Origin: Symsagittifera roscoffensis
Taxonomy: Eukaryota; Xenacoelomorpha; Acoela; Convolutidae
Reading direction: 5' to 3'
DNA: 42,500 bases
Assembly (NCBI RefSeq): GCF_963678635.1
Contig: NW_026971627.1
Location: forward strand, 1 to 42,500
In this document: positions 33,226 to 42,500 of the stretch, in pieces
How positions within the stretch are numbered: position 1 is the first letter of the stretch
How the letters are laid out: every line of letters starts with the position of its first letter
The notes under the pieces: generated by a model
The model's database searches: none
Told to the model about the DNA's origin: nothing
Seen by the model: only the letters and a program-made list of their open reading frames with translations
Position numbers and translations under genes: made by a program

Positions 33226-35273
33226 CTGCTTTCACTTTTTTAATTATAATTTTCCGGCCAAAACTGTTTTATGTAATTTTGTTTTACTGCTAAAATAGTT
33301 AACTTATAGTGTTTCAGCTTTATTCGCACTTTTTTGCCAATTTTAGCATAAATTAGTTTTTGTTGGTACTAATTTGAAAAAATTTGTAGAGATTCGAGAT
33401 GAAATCAGTTTTTTTTATAATTTATGAGCCTAATTTGACCAAAGTTGGTTCTATTTTAAAAAAATTTGGTTTTTGGCTACTCTAATTGGGCATATTTTGA
33501 TTTTATTTTATCCTCTTTTCATTGTTAGTTTCGTTGAATTGGGATATTTGCTCTAAACTTTGCGACTTTCAACTTAATATGGCTTTTTTACAATTGTTGG
33601 ATTCAAATTTTTTGAAATTTGAGTAAAATTTAGAGTAATTTAGATTTAAATCTCTTAATTGGGCGTAATTTTATCAAATTCGGGTAAGCGTTAATGTAAA
33701 TGGGACTTCGTCTATCTTACTATGGCCAATTTTTGTAGATTTTGATATATTTTGAAAATCTTCTATCTATTTTAGGGTTTATTTTGACTGGATTTGGCCA
33801 AATTCCATTAAGATGGAAGTTTATCTGTTTTAATTCAGATAGCTATGACCACAAATGGGCAAAGTTTGGTTAGAATGGATGTTTGTCTATGTTGATTGGG
33901 CTTATTTTGACCAAAATTGTGCAAAATTTTGCTATGTTTGAAATTTTCTCATCCTAATTAGGCGCTTTTTGACCAAATTTGTGGCGAAATTTGAAAAAAA
34001 AAATAGTTGAATTAGCTTTGCAATCTTCTAATGAAATGGAAATTTTAAAGTGAAATTGGGCAAACTTATGTTAGATTGGGGATTATCTGTCCTAGTTGGG
34101 CTTAATTTGACCAAGATTGGACAAAGATTTGTTAAAATGGAAATTTATTTATTTTAATCGGGCTTATTTTGACCAAAGATGGATCGACATTAGATTAATT
34201 GGGAGTTACTTATTTTAAATCTTTTTTAACAAAAGCTGTATAAGATAAATTGAAGTTTACAAGTTTGAATATTGCTTAATTTGACTGAAATTATGTGAAA
34301 TTGAATTCTTTGGGAGTTTAATTATGTTAGTTTATGATTACTTCTCTTACAAATTTCCGTTAAAAAGGTATTTTATCTTGCTGAATTGGACTTACCCTGA
34401 ATAAAACTGCGTAAAATTTGGTTAAAATGGACTTTATCCAGCCTAATTGTACGTGTCCTGAACAAATTTGGGGTAAAAATTGTTAAAATTAGTGTTTATT
34501 TATCTTACTTGGAGCAATTACAAACAAAGTTGTTAATTGGACCTACTCCGACCAAGTCGGGAAAAGTTTTGTTGGTTTTCAATCTTTTATATTCCTATTT
34601 TCATTAAGTTCTCAGTACTCTCTGATTGTAACAAATTTCATCAAATTGGCAAGTGTTTCAGCAGACAGCAAGTTAAAATTTCCTAATGGATAATTATATT
34701 TCAAAAGCTTTTAGTTGTTTAAATCAACATGTATACCTAATCAACTAATTTGAAATGTTCCAGAAAACATTTCAATGGTTTTAGAAAACATCACCAGAGA
34801 AACGCGAAAAAAATATATTTCTTCGACAATTTTAAATGAAAATAATCACCCGCATGGTCATAAAAAATACTAATAATTTGCTTTAAGCCGAAGGTTTGAA
34901 AACAAGTTGGTTTATCAGTCAAGCTTTGAAAACGTATACAACAGTTCTAAAAAACTACTTTATGTTTCAATGTTAAATCAAGAAAATTAAAATTTTCAGA
35001 CATTTTGCCTATTGATTCTTTTGAAAAATCAATTTTGACTTTTTGGGAATATTAAGCATAACACTTGTTGACTTTGTTTCCCGAAAATTTTTTTGTGAAC
35101 ATTTATGCCTTTTTTGTTCTAAAAACTCATTACCTGTTTCATTGAGCGCTGTATCTTTTAAATTTGAACCTTATAAAGATCTCTGTCTGTTATGAGATGC
35201 ACATTTATTATGGCCTTGATCTGGCTTAGTTCCTATGGAAAATGCTTTTTTTTTGAATTTTTTGTCAGAAAAA
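33226..35273 (+). repeat. 2,048-bp tandem duplication, first copy
   Basis: Near-identical to 35,274-37,321 at an offset of 2,048 bp (minus one or two homopolymer bases). It comprises a degenerate minisatellite (part Q, about 33,226-34,600) plus the start of part P. The breakpoint is at GAAAAACTG, where the first copy jumps to CTTTCAC and the second continues to TAGCATC. Confidence 0.9.
33300..34600. repeat. Degenerate minisatellite, period about 60-75 bp (part Q)
   Basis: Recurring phrase AATTGGGCTTATTTTGACCA followed by an AAATTGGGCAAA-type and an AAAATGGAAGTTTATCT-type segment, for example at about 33,892, 33,953, 34,099 and 34,155. Present again at 35,350-36,650 and, diverged, at 38,100-39,560. 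No coding potential seen. Confidence 0.75.
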
Positions 35274-37321
35274 CTGCTTTCACTTTTTTAATTATAATTT
35301 TCCGGCCAAAACTGTTTTATGTAATTTTGTTTTACTGCTAAAATAGTTAACTTATAGTGTTTCAGCTTTATTCGCACTTTTTTGCCAATTTTAGCATAAA
35401 TTAGTTTTTGTTGGTACTAATTTGAAAAAATTTGTAGAGATTCGAGATGAAATCAGTTTTTTTTATAATTTATGAGCCTAATTTGACCAAAGTTGGTTCT
35501 ATTTTAAAAAAATTTGGTTTTTGGCTACTCTAATTGGGCATATTTTGATTTTATTTTATCCTCTTTTCATTGTTAGTTTCGTTGAATTGGGATATTTGCT
35601 CTAAACTTTGCGACTTTCAACTTAATATGGCTTTTTTACAATTGTTGGATTCAAATTTTTTGAAATTTGAGTAAAATTTAGAGTAATTTAGATTTAAATC
35701 TCTTAATTGGGCGTAATTTTATCAAATTCGGGTAAGCGTTAATGTAAATGGGACTTCGTCTATCTTACTATGGCCAATTTTTGTAGATTTTGATATATTT
35801 TGAAAATCTTCTATCTATTTTAGGGTTTATTTTGACTGGATTTGGCCAAATTCCATTAAGATGGAAGTTTATCTGTTTTAATTCAGATAGCTATGACCAC
35901 AAATGGGCAAAGTTTGGTTAGAATGGATGTTTGTCTATGTTGATTGGGCTTATTTTGACCAAAATTGTGCAAAATTTTGCTATGTTTGAAAATTTCTCAT
36001 CCTAATTAGGCGCTTTTTGACCAAATTTGTGGCGAAATTTGAAAAAAAAATAGTTGAATTAGCTTTGCAATCTTCTAATGAAATGGAAATTTTAAAGTGA
36101 AATTGGGCAAACTTATGTTAGATTGGGGATTATCTGTCCTAGTTGGGCTTAATTTGACCAAGATTGGACAAAGATTTGTTAAAATGGAAATTTATTTATT
36201 TTAATCGGGCTTATTTTGACCAAAGTTGGATCGACATTAGATTAATTGGGAGTTACTTATTTTAAATCTTTTTTAACAAAAGCTGTATAAGATAAATTGA
36301 AGTTTACAAGTTTGAATATTGCTTAATTTGACTGAAATTATGTGAAATTGAATTCTTTGGGAGTTTAATTATGTTAGTTTATGATTACTTCTCTTACAAA
36401 TTTCCGTTAAAAAGGTATTTTATCTTGCTGAATTGGACTTACCCTGAATAAAACTGCGTAAAATTTGGTTAAAATGGACTTTATCCAGCCTAATTGTACG
36501 TGTCCTGAACAAATTTGGGGTAAAAATTGTTAAAATTAGTGTTTATTTATCTTACTTGGAGCAATTACAAACAAAGTTGTTAATTGGACCTACTCCGACC
36601 AAGTCGGGAAAAGTTTTGTTGGTTTTCAATCTTTTATATTCCTATTTTCTTTAAGTTCTCAGTACTCTCTGATTGTAACAAATTTCATCAAATTGGCAAG
36701 TGTTTCAGCAGACAGCAAGTTAAAATTTCCTAATGGATAATTATATTTCAAAAGCTATTAGTTGTTTAAATCAACATGTATACCTAATCAACTAATTTGA
36801 AATGTTCCAGAAAACATTTCAATTGTTTTAGAAAACATCACCAGAGAAACGCGAAAAAAATATATTTCTTCGACAATTTTAAATGAAAATAATCACCCGC
36901 ATGGTCATAAAAAATACTAATAATTTGCTTTAAGCCGAAGGTTTGAAAACAAGTTGGTTTATCAGTCAAGCTTTGAAAACGTATACAACAGTTCTAAAAA
37001 ACTACTTTATGTTTCAATGTTAAATCAAGAAAATTAAAATTTTCAGACATTTTGCCTATTGATTCTTTTGAAAAATCAATTTTGACTTTTTGGGAATATT
37101 AAGCATAACACTTGTTGACTTTGTTTCCCGAAAATTTTTTTGTGAACATTTATGCCTTTTTTGTTCTAAAAACTCATTACCTGTTTCATTGAGCGCTGTA
37201 TCTTTTAAATTTGAACCTTATAAAGATCTCTGTCTGTTATGAGATGCACATTTATTATGGCCTTGATCTGGCTTAGTTCCTATGGAAAATGATTTTTTTT
37301 TGAATTTTTTGTCAGAAAAAC
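35274..37321 (+). repeat. 2,048-bp tandem duplication, second copy
   Basis: Direct repeat of 33,226-35,273 with very few substitutions, so it is recent. Its right end continues into the complete part P (GTAGCATCTCTATTTGG...). Confidence 0.9.
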
Positions 37322-39600
37322 TGTAGCATCTCTATTTGGTTCGGAGTCTGAAAATTTCTCGAAAAAAAATGAATAACATTTCACATTTGCCTTTTTTATT
37401 TAATTTTCTTGAAAGTTTCGAGGATGTAGTATTTGAGTTTTGGTTGTTTGTGTACTGATTAATTGTCGTTTTTGTTTTGAATGACTTTTATTAGATAGTT
37501 GTCATTGTTCAATTTAAAAAATATATATATTTTTTGAGGTTTATTGGGTTGATAAAAGTAATTATTGTCGAATATCTGATGATTTCCTTATTAATTTTTG
37601 GATTCAAATGGGATAGTTATACTGAAATTATGAAAAGCAATTGGGAAAGAAGATTTTAACTGGTCTATAAAATTTACGTCATGTAAATTTGTTGAATTAT
37701 GTTTATCTATATATCGATTGTTTTGTCGAAAAGGACGTATAGATCGAGTATAATCAGACTCTAAAAAATTCTCGTGCTGTGTTACTAATGTACAACATAA
37801 TGTTATTGACTCTACTTCATAATTTGAGTAGTTTTTTTTAAAGTGCCAACACAAACTTTATAATGTGTTGACATCAATTTTCTTATCGCAATTAGTTTAA
37901 TTCTTGATTTAATTTTTTTTTCAAATTGTCCGTAAATTTGGCTGAAAATGGTTACTTTTATGTTAGAACAATTTTTGTGAAATCAATTTGACTGATTGGA
38001 CAAAAATTGAAAAAATGTGAGCTAAAGTCTTCTTTAAATTTATTTAATTAAATTTTTTTAGGCCAAATTTGTTTTAAATAGTTTTTTCTACTGCTGAAAC
38101 GGAGCCTAATTTTATCCAAGACCAGTTTCTAGTAAAATTTGATAATTCTAAACTGACCAAAATTGGATTATTTTTAACTAATTTAGTTTATTTATACTGT
38201 GTCAGCTTCTTTTGCAAATTGTTGCCAATTTTAGCAGAAATTAGTTCTTGGTAGTATAAAAGAGATTAATTTGAAAACGATTGGGAAGATTTGAGATTAG
38301 ATCAGTTTTTCAATATTTTATGAGCCTAATTTGACCAAATTTGGTTCTATTTTAGAAAAAAAATTGGTTTTGTTTACTCTAATTGGGCATATTTTGATTT
38401 CTTTTATCCTTATTTGAATGTTTATTTTGTTGATTTGGGATATTTGCTCAGAAAATTTTGAATTTTAAATTAAAATGAATTTTTTAATTATATCGGAGCC
38501 AATTTTTTTTAATTTGAGTGAAATTTAAACTAATTTCAGTGGATGTTAATTGGGTTTAAAATTATCTAACTCGGGTAAGCGTTTGTGTAAATGGGACTTC
38601 ATCTATCTTAATTTGGCCAATTTTGTGTAAATTTTGATTTGTTTTGAAATTTCTCTACCAACTTCAAAGTTTATTTTGACAAAACTTGACTAAATTCCAT
38701 CAAAATGGAAGTTAATCTGTTTTAATTCAGCTAGTTATGATCACAATTGGGCAAAGTTGGTTAGAATGGAAGTTTGTCTATGTTGATTGGGCTGATTTTG
38801 AACAAAATTGTGCAAAATTTTGCTGTGTTTGAAACTTTCTTATGCTAATTAGGCGTTTTTTGGCAAAATTTATGCCGAAGTCTGAAAAACGTTTTATTTT
38901 ATCTAGCGTTGCAAAATTTCTAAAAATGGAGTTTTTATAGCTAAATTGGACTTTAGGTTTCGGAAAGATTTCTGTTAGATTGGGGATTAATTTAACCAAA
39001 TGTGCTTAATTTAACCATTTTGGGCAAAGATTTGTTAAAATGGAAAATTTTTAATCTTGATTGTGCTTATTTTGACCAGAATTGGGCCATTTTTAGATTA
39101 ATTGGGAGTTACTTATCTTGAAAAAATTTTAAACTAAATTTGAATAGGATTAATTGAAACTCTAGATGTTTTAATTTTGCTTAGTTTGACTAAAATTGTG
39201 CCAAATTAGATTATTTGGGAGTTTACTTAACTTAACTTATGATTACTTATCTTACAAATTCTTTCCAAAAAAGGAAGTTTATTTAGCTATTTTGGCCCTA
39301 CTTTGACCAAAACTAGGTAAAATTTTTTAAATTGAACTTTATCTAGCTTAATTGTACGTACCCTGACCAAAATTGGGTAAAACATTTGTTAAAATGATTG
39401 TTTATTCATTTTACATGGATCTATTACAACGAGAATTTTTAATTGGACCTTCTCCGACCAAGTCTGAAAAGTTCCGTTAAAATGGAAGTTTACTCATCCT
39501 AATTTAGCTCAATCTAATCAAAATTCAGCGTTTTGTGCTTTAGTTGAAGGCTTATGTATTTTAATAGGGCCAGATCGACTATGATCTATGTTATAACCAA
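37322..39600. repeat. Older diverged copy of the P+Q satellite
   Basis: 37,322-38,040 matches 32,790-33,226 (rest of part P). 38,040-39,600 matches the minisatellite part Q with many substitutions and indels. The divergence contrasts with the near-identity of the 2,048-bp pair, giving at least two ages of duplication. Confidence 0.75.
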
Positions 39601-41203
39601 ACCCGAGACTCATTAATTTTTGTTACTAATTCAAACAAAAGTATCTAACAACAACCCACTGTTTCTATTAGAACGACTGGTGCAAATTGAGCAAATAACT
39701 GCCCTTTAAAATTTATAAAGTTTTAGAAAACTTATTTTAGTTTTTTTGCCAATTATTAGGAAGTGAGTTTCTGCTGGTCACTTTTCGATTTCAAAATGCT
39801 ACGAGACAGAGGTTATTTATCTTTGGGGCATGCATTCTGATTGACCGCTCCATTGCCAGATAGTTCTTCAAAGGGTCAAGGTTATCAATACTTTATTGCT
39901 CATCAGTCTGTAACAGTTTTCTACTTAATTTATCTCATGAAATTTTATGTTATCACTATTATAACTACTGTATACCAAATAAAACGAAACCTTCTCTGAC
40001 CAGGTTGGCTAGTATATTTGAAGAAATTAGATAGATTTTGTTCCTTTAAACGAAAAGGTTTTTAGTAAAATAGTTTAACCTAATTATTTACAGTTTTATC
40101 CTTTCATCAGAACTTAGAAAACGCTCAAAAAACGTCAAAAAATCTTTTTAATTGTTCATAAGGTATTAGAGGTCCTGTTTGCAACCTAATTGAGTCTAAA
40201 TGATTGATAAACTAATTTTCACATTCATTCTCAATTTCTTGTTGTGTAGTTGTGATCAATTGTCTTAATTACCACAATGAGTTTGGAGTGTGAAGGTTAA
40301 GTTATATAAAACCTCAGTTAGAGGAACGCATTAGATTTTATACCATGTCAGTTCGGGAACGTTTGTTTCAAAATAATTTCAATTGAAAATAAAATTTTTA
40401 TAAAAAACAAAGAAATATAGTTCAATTCGACAAAGCAAAAAAATTAATAGTTCATAAGATCAGAACAATTTATCAGTTTTGTACCTGCCCCAATTGAATA
40501 AAAATTTAAAGTCTTTTGTTGGTATCGCAAAAGTACTGTGGGTTTTGTGACCGAGACGTCTGTTTTTTAAGGCACGACAGTTAATCAATCCGTCTAACTG
40601 GCAACTTAATTGTTTTCAATATCCAGGCAAAAAAAAGTGAGTTCAATCTTGAAAGAACGTTTTAAAACGGAGTACTATTTGAAAAGTTAGAAAATTAAGC
40701 TGAGCCGATATATTGCGTTCATATAACACGCGTGGGAGGCAACTTAATGCGTTCAAAATTGAATTGGGGCCAGAAATTTAATTTAGTAACACAATACGAG
40801 AAGCTAAGTACGCTGTTATTGTTTTACATAATGTGTGCGTGGATAAAATGAAGAAAAAACGAAATTAGTTGCTTTCTTTTTGGCCAATTAACTGGTCATT
40901 TTTTCAAACAAAAAAACACATTTAACTTGGCCTTAATTGAAGTCGGAACAATCAGGGCTTCGCCCTGATTCACGAGCAGTCTTGTTATTTCATTATAACA
41001 TAACCGATTGTTGTAAAGTTTTTTGCAGACAGACTATGAAAATCACTTATAATCAGATTATATCCATAAAACTTCATTGCGGGATACACTTATTTATAAA
41101 TAATAATTTTTCGAAAATTTAGCTGTTTATTGTACTTTGGTAGGTGTTTTATATTTCGGCTGGGTTTATTATAAACCTCCAACAAATAATTTGTAAAAGT
41201 GAG
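39601..41203. other. AT-rich stretch, probable intron or 3' flank of the NERD-helicase exon
   Basis: No further helicase-coding frame found on the minus strand. It contains the phrase GCAGACAGACTATGAAAATC near 41,026, related to the repeat at 12,685-12,720, and a perfect hairpin at 40,950-40,970. Confidence 0.45.
40950..40970. other. Perfect 9-bp hairpin with 3-nt loop
   Basis: AATCAGGGC, TTC, GCCCTGATT: fully complementary arms, G+C richer than the surroundings. It looks like a bacterial-type terminator stem but has no T-run. Purpose unknown. Confidence 0.6.
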
Positions 41204-41209
41204 ACTGAC
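41204..41209 (-). other. Splice donor ending the NERD-helicase exon
   Basis: On the minus strand the coding frame reads FDPK and then AAAG|GTCAGT, a near-consensus donor. The frame stays open only 13 more codons to a stop at 41,169. The exon ends after one base of a codon (phase 1). Confidence 0.6.
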
Positions 41210-42500
41210 CTTTGGGATCAAATATTGTCACATCGTATTGTTGAAGTTGTTGCTTTATTGTTTCCGTAAGAATTATAGACGACATGCAGAGCGCATTAAT
41301 TACAAGTATTTTTTCTTTTGGCGATTGTTTTCTTGAATTTGCAGTAGCGTTTTTTGCGACGACTTCTGCGACGACTTTTGCTAGGAAAACCAGAAGCATG
41401 GTTTTGCCCGATCCTTTGCAACCAGACACTATTAGTTTCAAGTGGCCGATTTTGGCTGAATTCTCAAAATGGTCAACTACTGTAGATATAATTTTCAGCT
41501 GTTCTTCTGTCCAAATAATGTACTTTTTGTGCTCTTTAATTTCTGCTCGCGAGTTGTCTTCGAGAACCAACTTAGTTTCATCCTTTTCGTCAAACTGCCC
41601 CTTGTTTTTGGTGAGACCTTGCATATAATTTGAGCTCAATTTGTTATGAATGAGTGCGGGCGAGCCCTCAAGAGAGTTCAGTGCTACCAAACGAGCGACT
41701 AAAATCTCAAACTTCTCACGAAATTTGCTGTCAAGTTTGGGAAGTTCTTTTAAGCGCTCGTTCCAGGCAGAGGCGAAGCAATTTAGCTGCAAATCTTTTT
41801 TGGTGAAAACCAAAACTTTCTCGCTATTCTCAAACTTCGATTTATTGTCGTCTTGCAGCTGGCACATAACCGAGTATATCGGAATACAGTCCTTTTCTGT
41901 TGATTCGAGACTTTCAATCTTACATTTTGTGTCATCTTGCAGCTGGGACATAATCGAGCGTATCGGAATACGATGTTGACCTGAATTGTAGTTCATGAGA
42001 ATTTGAATGAATCTGCAATGACGCTTGAAGTCATCCTGAATGTCAGCCATTTTAACTTTTGCTTTTGGGCCCTTATTTTTGACGTTGAAAACAAAAATCC
42101 CCTTGGATGGATGAGCCAATACTGCGTCAATTTCAACGTGTGCTATTTCAGTTGTGAACATTTCCCTTCCATTCACATTCGGAAATATCATCAAGCCTTT
42201 TTCGTCTGTGATTTGCGTTTCCATTAGCAACTTGTAAACTTTTATTTCGCCATCGTCTCCTTTTTGAGATGAACTAAGTTCTTTCTGTAATTCTTTACGC
42301 ATCTGGATATTTTTGAGGAACAGTTTTGGAACTCTCGCAATAGGATTTGAGCTCACGTGACCTTTATTCTTCCAATTTGGATACTGCAGTCGTAGCATTC
42401 TCAGCAGAGCTTCGCTGTCATGTAATGCGCAACCTTCTCCGCCTGGCAGTTGTATCAAAATTTGATCCAGCTCACTGTAAAAATCCAGTACTGAGTTTGC
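41210..42500 (-). CDS. NERD nuclease-like domain plus SF1 helicase P-loop, 5' and 3' partial
   Basis: The frame is open to the right window edge, so the true start lies outside; 430 codons are visible. Counting from the edge, residues about 80-145 form a NERD domain: GDDGEIKVYKLL, then VEIDAVL and IFVFNVKNKG (Asn stands where the family usually has the catalytic Glu of ExK). A linker follows with an 84-bp in-frame duplication (SIMSQLQDD and SVMCQLQDD, 28 residues apart). Then comes a Q-motif-like IIWTEEQLKII (about 328-338) and Walker A SGCKGSGKT (about 359-367), followed by a helix and strand (ILVINAL) typical of motif Ia. The exon ends at a donor before motif II. NERD-plus-UvrD proteins are common in prokaryotes and patchy in animals. 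The matching helicase C-half lies 12.2 kb downstream on the same strand. Confidence 0.8.

Noticed and set aside
41284-42227. Plus-strand frames opposite the NERD-helicase exon
   Set aside because: Shadows of the minus-strand frame, which carries recognisable domain motifs.

Overview
The window looks like nuclear DNA of an AT-rich animal (roughly 30% G+C by eye) with very short introns. Several candidate introns of about 46 to 82 nt with GT...AG ends can be placed so that reading phase is kept across them. I see no bacterial operons, rRNA, tRNA or CRISPR. I cannot name the species.

Bases 1-1,900 hold the probable 3' part of an unrecognised gene, which runs into repeat sequence near 527, plus a lone exon-like ORF. 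Bases 2,334-21,025 are one nested tandem duplication. Copy L1 (2,334-12,935) is followed by copy L2 (12,937-21,025), at a constant offset of 10,603 bp on the left and about 8,089 bp on the right. The difference is an internal 2,514-bp unit present twice in L1 and once in L2. The array is built from three modules: M1 (A/T-run repeats, 7 copies in the window), M2 (a three-exon coding cassette, 12 copies) and M3 (a Cys-rich exon, 7 copies). Four copies of a P-loop ATPase exon, two of them extending to an Asp-Asp Walker B motif, lie beside M3. A Cys/His-rich zinc-finger-like ORF follows the longer ATPase copies. I read the block as decayed, multiplied remains of a virus-like DNA element with a packaging-type ATPase. 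The protein encoded by M2 is not recognised.

Bases 21,026-26,600 are mostly non-coding. They contain an 814-bp non-autonomous DNA element with 19-bp inverted ends (25,484-26,297) and a related, less complete element (about 21,700-22,516). Both are rich in the self-complementary decamer GATTATAATC and in C-rich tracts.

The best genes are on the minus strand. 41,210-42,500 encodes a NERD nuclease-like domain followed by the P-loop of a superfamily 1 (UvrD-like) helicase, cut by the right window edge and ending at a strong splice donor. 26,611-28,996 encodes the C-terminal helicase half (motifs V and VI) and a coiled-coil-rich tail. The two are co-linear halves of one domain plan, 12.2 kb apart. 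The gap is filled with satellite: a 2,048-bp recent tandem duplication and an older diverged copy, both with a degenerate minisatellite. Motif II (Walker B) is in neither piece, and the exon phases do not fit directly. Either an unseen exon lies in the gap, or these are two truncated paralogs.

The most interesting items are the split NERD-helicase with its satellite-filled gap, and the rhythmic 796/924/794-bp array of a splice-competent exon cassette beside ATPase remains.
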